This document shows, piece after piece, positions 54,724 through 63,810 of a DNA stretch of 64,000 nt. The number at the start of each line of letters is the position of its first letter. Position 1 is the first letter of the stretch. The position numbers and the translations under genes are program-made. The stretch is from assembly GCA_011523795.1 (NCBI GenBank), contig WTFY01000010.1:283792-347791 (forward strand), written 5' to 3'. The notes under the pieces are model-generated. The model had not been told where the DNA came from, made no database searches, and saw nothing but the letters and a program-made list of their open reading frames with translations. Source of the stretch: Gammaproteobacteria bacterium. GTDB taxonomy: Bacteria; Pseudomonadota; Gammaproteobacteria; UBA4575.

Positions 54724-56688
54724 ATGCATATACTGGGTGTTGACACTGGCGGAACCTTTACTGACCTGGTCTATTTTAATGGACAATCCGTGCTCACACA
54801 CAAGGAACTGTCTACGCCCGATGCGCCGGAACTTGCCATGTTGCGCGGGATTGACGCACTGGGGATCAATATCAATGCATTGCAGGTTGTGCATGGTACC
54901 ACGGTAGCCACCAATGCATTGCTGGAAGGGAAAGGTGCGCGCACGCTGTTCGTTACGAATCGCGGGTTCAAGGACCTGTTGCAGATCGGACGCCAGACGC
55001 GAGATGAACTGTATAACCTGACGCCCGGGGAAAGACGCATGCTGTGTGATCCGCAGCTGTGCCTGGAGACAGGCGGCAGGGTGGACCCGCAAGGCGAGAC
55101 AGTCGAGCCCCTGCCGGCTGAAGAGCTTGAGGCGCTCGTTGCACAGGTGGAACGGCTTGATGCCGAGGCCATTGCTGTCTGCTTGCTTTTCTCGTTTGTG
55201 GAGGACCGCTTTGAGAAGGCCATTCGGGACCGGTTTGCCGGCAGCCATTTCGTATCGGTTTCGTCCGAGGTCCTGGCTGAGTACCGTGAGTACGAGAGGG
55301 GGCTGGCGACCTGGATCAACAGCTACCTGGGACCGGTCATACAGGGTTACCTGTCGCGCTTGGGCAGACAGTTGCCGGACACCCGGATTTCAGTCATGCA
55401 GAGCGATGGCCTTACTCTGGGCGCGGATACCGCTCAGCGCAATGCCGTGCGCCTGCTGCTGTCCGGGCCTGCAGGCGGCCTGTGGGGCAGCTTGCATGCA
55501 GGGGAATGTGCAGGATGCAGTCGACTGCTCACTTTTGATATGGGAGGCACCTCCACGGACGTGTCGATCATCGACGGAGAATTCGGCCTGACCGGCCAGG
55601 GCCAGGTCGCAGGACTGCCGGTTGCCGTCCCCATGCTGGACATACACACCATCGGGGCTGGCGGGGGTTCGGTGGCCTGGGTGGATGAAGGGGGTCTGCT
55701 GCAGGTGGGGCCGGATTCGGCCGGGGCATCACCGGGGCCGGCCTGTTACGGTCTGGGCGGCAGCCAGGCCACCGTGACCGATGCGCACGTGGTGCTCGGG
55801 CGGCTGCCTGCAAGCTGCAGGCTCGCCGGCAACCTGGTGCTGGATGCCGCTGCGGCGGGCACTGCGGTCGCGAAACTGGCCGAGCGGCTGGACCTGGATA
55901 CCGAAACCTGTGCACAGGGCATCGTTCGCGTGGCAAACGAGCAGATGGTGCAGGCGCTGCGCGTGATCTCGGTACACCGTGGTCATGACCCGAAGAACTT
56001 CACCCTGGTCAGCTTTGGTGGTGCGGGGGGCCTGCATGTCTGTGACCTGGCAGAGGCCTTGGGCATCCATCAGGCGCTGGTGCCTGCCCATACCGGGGTC
56101 TTGTCTGCAGTGGGACTGCTGGCCGCCCCGCCCGGCAAGGAGGTTTCGCAGAGCCATATCAGGCTCCTCGGCGACTGCCGGGAAGAAGAGTTCCAGGCAA
56201 TCTTTGACCGGCTCCAGCTGAGGCTTGCCGAGGACCTGGGGCCGCAGACGGCCACGGAATACCGGTTCAAGCGTGAGGCCGACTTGCGCTACCAGGGGCA
56301 GTCGGCAACGTTGCGTTTGCCCTGGCTGGGACTCGATGCTGCAGGCCATGCGTTTCATGAACGGCATCGTGAGCGGTACGGTTATGCCCTGGATGTGCCG
56401 GTCGAACTGGTCAACGTGCGGCTGACTGCGCGGGGCATCGATGCGCTGGACATGCCCGTGTCGCACATGGACCGGCAGGAGTACGGTCGGCCGTGCGAGC
56501 AGACAGCGCTTCGGGAGCTTGGGTTACCGGCACCGGTATACCGAAGACCGGATCTCGGTCAGGGCCAGGAGGTGGAGGGCCCCGGGATTATCGTGGAGGC
56601 CCAGGCGACCCTGTACATCGCCCCCGGATGGAAGGCGGTGCAGCAGGATTCCGGCAGCCTCTTGCTGCACTGGGCGGATGCCTGCTGA
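54724..56688 (+). CDS. hyuA: Hydantoinase A / oxoprolinase-type ATPase
   Basis: A 654-residue ASKHA-fold protein of the N-methylhydantoinase A family, which hydrolyses cyclic amides with ATP. It begins LGVDTGGTFTDLVYF and has VVHGTTVATNALLEGKG, LTFDMGGTSTDVSII, HTIGAGGGSVAWVD, GPDSAGASPGPACYG and FGGAGGLHVCDLAEALG. Such enzymes usually need a HyuB partner encoded next door; the following gene is a desaturase, so the partner is missing or elsewhere. Substrate unknown. Confidence 0.85.
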   Translation: MHILGVDTGGTFTDLVYFNGQSVLTHKELSTPDAPELAMLRGIDALGININALQVVHGTTVATNALLEGKGARTLFVTNRGFKDLLQIGRQTRDELYNLTPGERRMLCDPQLCLETGGRVDPQGETVEPLPAEELEALVAQVERLDAEAIAVCLLFSFVEDRFEKAIRDRFAGSHFVSVSSEVLAEYREYERGLATWINSYLGPVIQGYLSRLGRQLPDTRISVMQSDGLTLGADTAQRNAVRLLLSGPAGGLWGSLHAGECAGCSRLLTFDMGGTSTDVSIIDGEFGLTGQGQVAGLPVAVPMLDIHTIGAGGGSVAWVDEGGLLQVGPDSAGASPGPACYGLGGSQATVTDAHVVLGRLPASCRLAGNLVLDAAAAGTAVAKLAERLDLDTETCAQGIVRVANEQMVQALRVISVHRGHDPKNFTLVSFGGAGGLHVCDLAEALGIHQALVPAHTGVLSAVGLLAAPPGKEVSQSHIRLLGDCREEEFQAIFDRLQLRLAEDLGPQTATEYRFKREADLRYQGQSATLRLPWLGLDAAGHAFHERHRERYGYALDVPVELVNVRLTARGIDALDMPVSHMDRQEYGRPCEQTALRELGLPAPVYRRPDLGQGQEVEGPGIIVEAQATLYIAPGWKAVQQDSGSLLLHWADAC

Positions 56689-56807
56689 ACCTGTGCAGGA
56701 ATTGGTCCGGAGCGCTTGCCTGTTTTGCGGATGACAGCGTATGATGGAGCCTCTTGAGGGCAGTCTGATGCCTCAGCGGAACAACTGTCACTGACCAGGA
56801 TCAATAC

Positions 56808-58001
56808 GTGATTGAAGGGCTTGTTACTTTACCATGGTGGGGATACGTACTCCTCACGCTGGCGCTCACACACCTGACGATTATCTCTGTCACCCTTTTC
56901 CTGCACCGTTGCCAGGCGCACTGTGCGCTGGCACTGCACCCGGTACCGGCACACCTGTTCCGGTTCTGGCTTTGGGCCACGACCGGCATGATTACCAAGG
57001 AATGGGTAGCCGTTCATCGCAAGCACCATGCGAATACTGAAACGGCAAAGGACCCGCACAGTCCGCACGTACTGGGGATTGGCATGGTGTTCTGGCAGGG
57101 CTCGGAGTTATACAGGGCGGAAGCCGGCAACCCGGAAACCCTGGAAAACTACGGCCACGGCACCCCCGATGACTGGATTGAGCGGAATCTGTATACCCGG
57201 TTTTCATACCTCGGCGTGCTGCTGACCCTGACCGCCAACCTGTGCCTGTTCGGGACAGTGGGCGTCATTATCTGGGCGGTACAGATGATCTGGATTCCTG
57301 TCACCGCGGCGGGTGTGGTCAACGGATTTGGCCATTACCTGGGCTACAGGAACTTCGAAACCCCTGACGGCTCGACCAATGTACTGAATCTCGGCGTGAT
57401 CATTGGCGGCGAGGAGTTGCACAACAATCACCATGCCTATCCCGGGTCAGCCAAGTTCTCATGCAAGCGGTGGGAGGTTGATGCCGGCTGGCTGTATATC
57501 CAGCTGCTGTCCTTTCTGCACCTGGCGAACGTGCTCAGGCGGGCTCCCGAGCCGATGAAGGGGAAGAGCAAGGACAGGATCGATCTTGAAACAGCCAGGG
57601 CGATCATTTCAAGCAAGCTGCATGTCATGGCCGATTATGCCCAGCATGTGACCCTGCCCACCTTTCGCGAGGAGTGGTCGGGTATCGATTCACGTTACAA
57701 CAAGCTGATGCGCCAGATGCGTACGGCGCTGGTGCGCGAGCATACCCGGCTGAAGCCGCAGCACCGCAAGCACCTGCAGGAACTTCTTCAGAACAGTGAT
57801 GCGCTGCACACGGTGTACGAATACCGAAGCCGGTTACAGCAGTTGTGGAGCGAGACCTACGCGAACCATGAGCGCCTGATCCAGGCAATCACCCAGTGGT
57901 GCAGGGAAGCGGAGGCTACGGGGATCGGGGTGCTGCAGGTGTTTGCCCGGAACCTGAAGCGGTATTCGCTGCAGCCCGCCAGGGTCCGCTGTACCAAGTG
58001 A
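56808..58001 (+). CDS. Membrane fatty acid desaturase (acyl-CoA delta-9 type)
   Basis: A 397-residue di-iron membrane desaturase. The three His boxes are present: HRCQAH, HRKHH and HNNHH. Hydrophobic segments at residues 10-35 and 125-170 fit the four-helix core. A hydrophilic C-terminal extension of about 130 residues (from KGKSKDRIDLETA) is helical and charged. It should introduce a double bond into saturated acyl chains, adjusting membrane fluidity. The start is GTG at 56808, with AGGA about 10 bases upstream. Not co-directional with the ribosomal genes that follow. Confidence 0.92.
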   Translation: MIEGLVTLPWWGYVLLTLALTHLTIISVTLFLHRCQAHCALALHPVPAHLFRFWLWATTGMITKEWVAVHRKHHANTETAKDPHSPHVLGIGMVFWQGSELYRAEAGNPETLENYGHGTPDDWIERNLYTRFSYLGVLLTLTANLCLFGTVGVIIWAVQMIWIPVTAAGVVNGFGHYLGYRNFETPDGSTNVLNLGVIIGGEELHNNHHAYPGSAKFSCKRWEVDAGWLYIQLLSFLHLANVLRRAPEPMKGKSKDRIDLETARAIISSKLHVMADYAQHVTLPTFREEWSGIDSRYNKLMRQMRTALVREHTRLKPQHRKHLQELLQNSDALHTVYEYRSRLQQLWSETYANHERLIQAITQWCREAEATGIGVLQVFARNLKRYSLQPARVRCTK

Positions 58002-58028
58002 CGCGATCCCGGAAAACCGCAGAAGCGC

Positions 58029-58196
58029 TTACTTGATCTTGGCTTCCTTGTAGGGGACGTGGCGCCGCACGACGGGGTCGAATTTTTTCATTTCCAGCTT
58101 GTCCGGTGTCGTGCGCTTGTTCTTGCTGGTCGTGTAGTAGTGCCCGGTTCCGGCACTGGAAACCAGCTTGATCTTTTCACGTACTGCCTTGGCCAT
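58029..58196 (-). CDS. rpmG: 50S ribosomal protein L33
   Basis: A 55-residue basic protein: [28 protein letters not shown], then [15 protein letters not shown]. This is the standard L33 pattern without the zinc-binding Cys pairs. It follows rpmB by 29 bases in the conserved rpmB-rpmG order. Confidence 0.97.
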   Translation of the reverse strand: MAKAVREKIKLVSSAGTGHYYTTSKNKRTTPDKLEMKKFDPVVRRHVPYKEAKIK

Positions 58197-58225
58197 GCCG
58201 GGAGTTCCTGTCTGCAGGCAGGGCC

Positions 58226-58462
58226 TTAGACCCTGACACCCTGTTTGCGAAGATCACCGAGTACCTCCTCGATGCCTTTCTTGTCAATGATACGCACGCC
58301 CTTGGAAGATACCCGCAGTTTTACCCACCTGTTTTCACTCTTCACCCAAAAGCGATGAGTATGTATATTAGGCATGAAACGACGCCGTGTTTTATTATGC
58401 GCATGGGAAACGTTGTTGCCTGATACCGGCCGTTTTCCTGTAACCTGACAAACGCGTGACAT
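58226..58462 (-). CDS. rpmB: 50S ribosomal protein L28
   Basis: A 78-residue basic protein starting [20 protein letters not shown], with [10 protein letters not shown] and [17 protein letters not shown], the L28 signature. The ATG at 58460-58462 gives the standard length; the open frame extends 21 codons upstream. First gene of the rpmB-rpmG operon, divergent from folB. Confidence 0.97.
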   Translation of the reverse strand: MSRVCQVTGKRPVSGNNVSHAHNKTRRRFMPNIHTHRFWVKSENRWVKLRVSSKGVRIIDKKGIEEVLGDLRKQGVRV

Positions 58463-58588
58463 GGCTGTAGTTTCTGCCTCCGGTGCAGTAAAACCGTGTG
58501 CGGCGCGTGAAGATACCAGAATCACCCGTCAGGCACAAGCAGCCGGCCGTAACTTGCAGCGTATGACTTTCTCCTAGTAACAGCCAGT

Positions 58589-58951
58589 ATGGAAATGGAC
58601 ACAATTTTTCTGCGTGACCTGGAAGTGGATGCCACGATCGGCGTGTTTGAATGGGAACAGCGCATCCGGCAAAAGGTGCGAATCGACCTGGAGATGGCGG
58701 CGGACGTTACCCGGGCGGCAGCCTCATGCTCCCTGGAAGACACCCTGGATTACAAGGCCGTCGCGAAGCGTATTGTGGAATTTGTCGAGTCCGGTCGCCA
58801 TGAGCTGATCGAGACCCTTGTGGAAAATCTGGCCGAGCTCCTGATCCGCGAATTCAGTATCCCGTGGGTGCGGATCACGGTCAGCAAGCCCGGAGCCGTG
58901 CGCGGGGCGCGGGATGTGGGGATCACGATCGAGCGGGGAGCGAGGAACTGA
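58589..58951 (+). CDS. folB: Dihydroneopterin aldolase
   Basis: A 120-residue enzyme of folate synthesis that cleaves 7,8-dihydroneopterin. The fold is recognisable from IFLRDLEVDATIGVFEWE, TLDYKAVAKRIVEFVES and HELIETLVENLAELLI, with the C-terminal VRITVSKPGAVRGARDVGI. ATGs at 58589 and 58595 are both possible. The stop overlaps the folK start by one base (TGATG). Confidence 0.95.
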   Translation: MEMDTIFLRDLEVDATIGVFEWEQRIRQKVRIDLEMAADVTRAAASCSLEDTLDYKAVAKRIVEFVESGRHELIETLVENLAELLIREFSIPWVRITVSKPGAVRGARDVGITIERGARN

Positions 58952-59436
58952 TGCCCCGTGTGTTCATTGGCATTGGCAGTAACATCGACAAGGAAAAAAA
59001 CATCCTTTCATCAGTGACCGCGTTGCGGGATTGTTTTGGCCGGCTGGAGATTTCCAGTGTGTACCAGACCCGCGCGGTCGGATTCGAGGGTGACGATTTT
59101 CACAATCTTGTCGTCGGTCTCGATGCCCGGGTTTCTCCACGGGAGATCGGTCAGACGCTGAAGCAGATTGAGACGGAGCATGACCGCACGCATGGCAAGG
59201 AACAGTTTGAATCGCGCACCCTGGACCTGGACCAGTTGCTGTACGGGGACCTGATCGTGCAGGAAGACGGAGTGCGCCTTCCGCATCCTGATATCCTGCG
59301 CTACAGCTTCATGCTCAGGCCACTGGCCGAGCTGGCAACGGATGTACAGCACCCCGAGGAAAAACGCACGTTCGGCGAATTGTGGAAAGCCCATCGAATG
59401 TGCGGTGAGATGAAACGGGTCGAATACCGGTTTTGA
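58951..59436 (+). CDS. folK: 6-hydroxymethyl-7,8-dihydropterin pyrophosphokinase
   Basis: A 161-residue HPPK transferring pyrophosphate from ATP to the pterin made by FolB. Signatures are FIGIGSNIDKEKN, YQTRAVGFEGDDFHNLV and RTLDLDQLLYGD, followed by LPHPDILRYSFMLRPLAEL. Translationally coupled to folB. Confidence 0.95.
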   Translation: MPRVFIGIGSNIDKEKNILSSVTALRDCFGRLEISSVYQTRAVGFEGDDFHNLVVGLDARVSPREIGQTLKQIETEHDRTHGKEQFESRTLDLDQLLYGDLIVQEDGVRLPHPDILRYSFMLRPLAELATDVQHPEEKRTFGELWKAHRMCGEMKRVEYRF

Positions 59437-59489
59437 ACCTGCGCCGGGCGTGACGCCTGCCTGGTGGCACAGAAGTCCCGCTCTCTGCG

Positions 59490-59984
59490 TCACGTATTCT
59501 TGGGATAGTCGAACGCAGCCAGGTGCCCCTTTTCCCGGACCGCGTCCTCCCAGCTTTGCGCGTCGAATTCGATGCACGCAATGCTGCAGGTGGGCATGTT
59601 GTCGAGATCGCCTGCACAAAGGTGGTTGCACAGCTGTGTAACCCCCGGGTTGTGTCCCACCAGCATGGCATGCTGGTGGGCGTTGTCGATTTGCGTGAGC
59701 ACTTCGAGCAGCGTAGCGAGGCCGGCGGCGTACACGGAATGCTTTCTGAGGATCCGGCTCCTGTGAAAACCGATTTCCTCTGCGATCAGGTCCGCCGTCG
59801 TGGCGGCCCGCACGGCCGGGCTGGAGATGATGGCATCGGCCCGGTAGCCTGCACGGGCCAGCCGCTGGCCCATCATGGGTGCATTGCTGAGCCCGCGCCT
59901 GTTGAGGGGCCGTTCAAAATCCGTCAGCCCGGCATCGGCCCAGCTCGACTTTGCGTGGCGGACCAGTGTCAGGCTTCTTGGCAT
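59490..59984 (-). CDS. SixA-type histidine phosphatase
   Basis: A 164-residue small phosphatase of the phosphoglycerate-mutase fold. The RHG-type motif is LTLVRHAKSSW, with RPLNRRG, SSPAVRA and LVGHNPGV supplying the other catalytic residues. SixA acts on phosphohistidine of signalling proteins; the substrate here is not known. It starts one base after the stop of the SIS isomerase, so it is in the FAH-SIS-phosphatase unit. Confidence 0.88.
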   Translation of the reverse strand: MPRSLTLVRHAKSSWADAGLTDFERPLNRRGLSNAPMMGQRLARAGYRADAIISSPAVRAATTADLIAEEIGFHRSRILRKHSVYAAGLATLLEVLTQIDNAHQHAMLVGHNPGVTQLCNHLCAGDLDNMPTCSIACIEFDAQSWEDAVREKGHLAAFDYPKNT

Positions 59985-59985
59985 G

Positions 59986-60579
59986 TCATCCGTGTTCGTT
60001 GCGCGCCTTCAGCCCGAGGTAGCCGCCATGGTGACGCTTACCGTAGTCTTCCCGGCCGAAGTGCTTGAGTTCCATCAGCAACAGCGCCAGTGCATCACTG
60101 ATGGCGAGCATGACGGCCATGCTGGAGGTGGGTGTGAGGTCGAGCGGGCAGGCTTCCCTGATTGTTCCCATATCCAGAATGACATCGCTCAGATCGCGCA
60201 GCCGTGAATCCGGGTGGGAGGTAATACCGATCACCGTGTGCAAGCCCAGTTCGCGCCCTGCCGTGAGCACTTCGAGCACTTCACGCGTCTTGCCGCTGGT
60301 GGAAAAGGCGACCATCGCGTCGTTTTCCTCGATCAGGCCCAGGTCGCCGTGAGCCGCTTCACCGGGATGGAGAAAGGAGGCAGGGGTTCCCGTGGAAGAC
60401 AGCGTGGCCGAGAACTTGTTCGCGATGTGGCCTGCCTTGCCCATGCCGGTGGTCAGCACCTTGCCGGTACAGTCTTTCAGCAGGCCGGCGGCCTTTTCAA
60501 AATTATCGCTGATCGGTATCGAGGAAATGGCCTGCGCTTCCTGCAAGAAGATTTCCCGTACTCGCTTCTTTACATCCAT
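59986..60579 (-). CDS. SIS-domain sugar-phosphate isomerase, KdsD-like without CBS domains
   Basis: A 197-residue protein made only of a SIS domain. The core is VLTTGMGKAGHIANKFSATL, SFLHPGEAAHGDLG and AFSTSGKTREVLEV, close to arabinose-5-phosphate isomerases (KdsD/GutQ/KpsF). It lacks the C-terminal CBS pair found in KdsD (about 320-330 residues). CBS-less forms exist and can be active, so the activity is plausible for Kdo/LPS synthesis but not proven. AGGA lies 5 bases before the ATG. Confidence 0.82.
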   Translation of the reverse strand: MDVKKRVREIFLQEAQAISSIPISDNFEKAAGLLKDCTGKVLTTGMGKAGHIANKFSATLSSTGTPASFLHPGEAAHGDLGLIEENDAMVAFSTSGKTREVLEVLTAGRELGLHTVIGITSHPDSRLRDLSDVILDMGTIREACPLDLTPTSSMAVMLAISDALALLLMELKHFGREDYGKRHHGGYLGLKARNEHG

Positions 60580-60624
60580 CCTTCAAGTCCTCAGGTACTG
60601 GGAAGCTTGACTTCCTGCCGTGCG

Positions 60625-60647
60625 GGGCCTGCCTGTATCGCAGGCCC
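60625..60647 (-). terminator. Perfect 8-bp hairpin behind the FAH-family gene
   Basis: GGGCCTGC and GCAGGCCC separated by a 7-base loop, 8 bases after the FAH-family stop codon. There is no T-tract on either side, so it may only pause polymerase or protect the mRNA end rather than terminate. Confidence 0.4.
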
Positions 60648-60654
60648 GGGCGGG

Positions 60655-61545
60655 TCAGGCTGCGGTGACCGTATTCCGGATTGTACCGATCGATTCGATT
60701 TCACATTCTACTACATCACCCGGCTGCAGGTACTCGGGTGGAGTGCGGACGTACCCTACGCCACTCGGGGTGCCGGTTGCGATGATGTCCCCGGGTTCCA
60801 GCCGCATCCCGCGGGACAGGGTTTCGATGACCGTGGCGATATCGAAGATCTGGTGCCGGGTATTGGAATCCTGTTTGACCTGGCCGTTCACACGGGATTC
60901 CAGGTCCAGCGCTTGCGGGTCCGGGATCTCGTCACGCGTGACGATCCAGGGACCCATCGGGCATGAGCCGGAGAGGCTCTTGCCAAGAAAAAATTGCCGG
61001 TGGCGCTTTTGCAGGTCCCTCGCAGACACATCGTTGATCACTGTGTACCCGAAGACATGCTGCAGTGCCTGTTCGCGGCGGATGCCCTGGCCTCCCCTGC
61101 CGATAATCACGCCCAGTTCGACTTCCCAGTCCATCTTGTCCGAGACCGCATGGTTTACCGGGATGTCCGCATACGGGCCGTTCATGCTGGACACCGCCTT
61201 GGTAAACACCACGGGGTATTTCGGAAGCTTGGGTGCTTCCACCATCTTCCGTGTCGTTTCCTCGACATGATCCATGTAGTTCCAGCCGAGGCACATCACG
61301 TTTTGGCGCGGCCTGGGGATGGGGGATACCAGCTCGACGGAGTCCAGTTCGACCCACAGATCGGGTGCGGACTGCTGCACCAGTTCCCGCAACGCCGGCA
61401 AATACTGGTCACAACGGTCAATGACCTGCAGCATGCTGTCCACTTCCGGTGACCAGCCGGGACAGGTTGCAGGCAGCAGTGCAGAATCCGCTTGCACTAC
61501 AGCAAGACGCAATTCACTATTGTACATGCATGTGGCGAGTTTCAA
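60655..61545 (-). CDS. Fumarylacetoacetate hydrolase family protein
   Basis: A 296-residue metal-dependent hydrolase/decarboxylase of the FAH family. The core has VMCLGWNYMDHVEE, the metal ligands in MDWEVELGVIIG, and FGYTVINDVSARDLQ; the end has IIATGTPSGVGY. Substrates in this family range from fumarylacetoacetate to 2-oxohept-3-enedioate and acylpyruvates, and the sequence does not decide. I chose the TTG at 61545 (KLATCMYNSELRL matches the common family start); ATG 61527 is the alternative. Confidence 0.85.
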   Translation of the reverse strand: MKLATCMYNSELRLAVVQADSALLPATCPGWSPEVDSMLQVIDRCDQYLPALRELVQQSAPDLWVELDSVELVSPIPRPRQNVMCLGWNYMDHVEETTRKMVEAPKLPKYPVVFTKAVSSMNGPYADIPVNHAVSDKMDWEVELGVIIGRGGQGIRREQALQHVFGYTVINDVSARDLQKRHRQFFLGKSLSGSCPMGPWIVTRDEIPDPQALDLESRVNGQVKQDSNTRHQIFDIATVIETLSRGMRLEPGDIIATGTPSGVGYVRTPPEYLQPGDVVECEIESIGTIRNTVTAA

Positions 61546-61650
61546 GGCCAGGCACCGTCGGTGGTTCAGACGCGTATTGTAATCACAGCCCGATGCCTGA
61601 AACCAGATCAAGCACGATAAACCTGTAAGGGATCCTCAAGGAATTATGCG

Positions 61651-63780
61651 ATGAAAAAAATTGCCGTGTTGCTGGGCGTCATCATGCTGGTAGCCGTATT
61701 CTTCCTGCTGGACTTGCACCACTATCTTGATTTTTCCTATATCAAGTCCAGGCAGGCCGTCATCACCGGCTACTTTCATGCCTATCCCGTGAAAACAGCG
61801 CTGGTATTCTTTCTGGTGTACCTGGCCGTCACCGGCCTTTCCCTGCCGGGGGCGGCGGTGCTGTCTGTTCTGGCCGGTGCGATTTTCGGTCTGCCCGTGG
61901 GGGCCGTTACCGTCTTGCTGGCTGCCACGGCCGGTGCAACAGTCGCTTTCTGGCTTTCCCGGTATATCTTTCACGACTGGGTACAGGATCGATTTGGCGA
62001 CAGGCTCCAGGCCGTCAATGCCGGCATCAAGAAAGACGGTGCATTCTACCTGTTTACCCTGCGGCTGATCCCCATCTTTCCATTCTTCGTGATCAACCTG
62101 GTCATGGGCCTCACCCCAATGCGCACGGCTGTATTCTGTGTCGTCAGCCTGCTTGGCATGGTGCCGGGTTCCATCCTTTTTGTGAACGTCGGCACCCAGT
62201 TGGCCGATCTGGAGTCCCTGGGTGGAATCCTGACGCCGGATCTGGCCATCGCCTTTGGCCTGCTGGCGATTTTCCCCTGGGCTGCCAGGAAAGGACTGGC
62301 CCTTTTCAGGGCAAGGCGCGCCTATGCGGGGTTTCAAAGGCCTCGGAAATTTGACCGCAACCTGATCGTGGTCGGTGCAGGTTCCGGCGGTCTCATCGCC
62401 GCCTACATTGCCGCGGCGGTACGGGCTCGGGTCACGCTCATTGAAAAAGGCAAAATGGGCGGAGACTGCCTGAACACGGGCTGTGTGCCTTCCAAGGCGC
62501 TGATACGATCTGCGAAATTCATCGCACAGGCCCGGCGCGCGGCTGAATACGGGTGTGAACCGGTCGAGGTAAATTTTGATTTCGGGAAGATCATGCAGCG
62601 CGTACGCCGTGTCATCGGACAGATCGAACCCCATGATTCCGTGGAGCGCTATACAGAACTGGGGGTTGAATGCATTCAGGGGGAAGCGGAGCTGAAGGAT
62701 CCGTGGACGGTTTCGGTCCATGGCAGGGAGCTGACGAGCCGGAACATCGTCCTGGCGACGGGCGCAAGCCCTCATGTACCGGACATACCGGGCCTGTCAC
62801 AGGCCCGGTACTACACTTCGGATACCATCTGGAGTCTTGAGAGGCTGCCGGAGCGCATGGCCGTACTCGGTGGCGGACCGATAGGCTGTGAGCTGGCCCA
62901 GTGCTTTGCCCGTTTCGGCTCAAGCGTGACCCAGATTCAAAGAGGTCCCAGGATACTGCCGCGAGAAGATCCGGAGCTCTCGGAGCTGGTTGCGCAGGGC
63001 CTGGCCCGGGACGGGGTGCAAATTCTCACCGGACACAGCGCAAGGGAGATCCTCCAGGAGCCGGATTCCAGCATCCTGGTCTGCACCGCCAACGGTGCTG
63101 AAGCAAGGATCCCGTTTGATACGCTGCTGGTGGCGGCAGGGCGCAGGGTGACTTCGCATTCCGCCTGGGAAAAATCCCTGCAGATCGAACTGCAAGAAGA
63201 CGGAAAACCTGTGCTGAACGAATTCCTGCAGACCACCTACCCCAATATCTACGCCTGCGGCGACCTGGCCGGGCCGTACCAGTTTACGCACACGGCTTCA
63301 CACCAGGCCTGGTATGCGAGTGTCAACGCGCTGTTCGGCCGGTTCAGGAAGTTCAGGGTAGACTACTCGGTGATTCCGTGGTGTACCTTCACGGAACCTG
63401 AGCTGGCGCGGGTGGGTCTGAATGAGCAGGAGGCAAGGGATCAGGGTATCGAATACGAGGTCACCCGGTATGACCTGTCCGACCTGGACCGCGCCGTCAC
63501 CGACGAGGAAGCGCATGGAATGGTCAAGGTGCTGACCGTGCCTGGCAAGGACAGGATCCTTGGTGCGGCCATCGCGGGTGAACACGCCGGAGACCTGATC
63601 ACGGAATACGTTTCAGCCATGAAACACAAGCTGGGCCTGAACAAGATCCTGGGCACCATTCATATCTATCCGACCCTCGCGGAAGCCAACAAGTCTGCCG
63701 CGGGCGTGTGGAAACGCGCACATGCCCCGGAGAGGATACTGAACTGGCTAAAGAGGTATCATGCGTTTGAGAGACGATAA
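61651..63780 (+). CDS. Fusion of a TVP38/TMEM64 membrane domain and a flavin disulfide oxidoreductase
   Basis: A 709-residue two-part protein. Residues 1-225 are a TVP38/TMEM64 (DedA-like) membrane domain with LSLPGAAVLSVLAGAIFG and FLFTLRLIPIFPFFVINLV-like helices. Residues 240-705 are a class I pyridine nucleotide-disulfide oxidoreductase like mercuric reductase: FAD motif VVGAGSGGLIAAY, redox pair in CLNTGCVPSK, NAD(P) motif AVLGGGPIGCE, a second FAD motif IYACGDLAG, and the C-terminal HIYPTLAEANKSAA. No HMA domain and no C-terminal Cys pair, so mercury reduction is unlikely. The gene lies 30 bases before an ArsS-type gene, which suggests arsenic/selenium or thiol-related redox work at the membrane. 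Confidence 0.9.
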   Translation: MKKIAVLLGVIMLVAVFFLLDLHHYLDFSYIKSRQAVITGYFHAYPVKTALVFFLVYLAVTGLSLPGAAVLSVLAGAIFGLPVGAVTVLLAATAGATVAFWLSRYIFHDWVQDRFGDRLQAVNAGIKKDGAFYLFTLRLIPIFPFFVINLVMGLTPMRTAVFCVVSLLGMVPGSILFVNVGTQLADLESLGGILTPDLAIAFGLLAIFPWAARKGLALFRARRAYAGFQRPRKFDRNLIVVGAGSGGLIAAYIAAAVRARVTLIEKGKMGGDCLNTGCVPSKALIRSAKFIAQARRAAEYGCEPVEVNFDFGKIMQRVRRVIGQIEPHDSVERYTELGVECIQGEAELKDPWTVSVHGRELTSRNIVLATGASPHVPDIPGLSQARYYTSDTIWSLERLPERMAVLGGGPIGCELAQCFARFGSSVTQIQRGPRILPREDPELSELVAQGLARDGVQILTGHSAREILQEPDSSILVCTANGAEARIPFDTLLVAAGRRVTSHSAWEKSLQIELQEDGKPVLNEFLQTTYPNIYACGDLAGPYQFTHTASHQAWYASVNALFGRFRKFRVDYSVIPWCTFTEPELARVGLNEQEARDQGIEYEVTRYDLSDLDRAVTDEEAHGMVKVLTVPGKDRILGAAIAGEHAGDLITEYVSAMKHKLGLNKILGTIHIYPTLAEANKSAAGVWKRAHAPERILNWLKRYHAFERR

Positions 63781-63810
63781 ACGAGAGCCTGATCATCGGC
63801 GGTGCAGTGC

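Noticed and set aside
61651-63780. Mercuric reductase (merA) assignment
   Set aside because: The oxidoreductase part is similar, but there is no HMA domain, no C-terminal Cys pair and no mer genes nearby.
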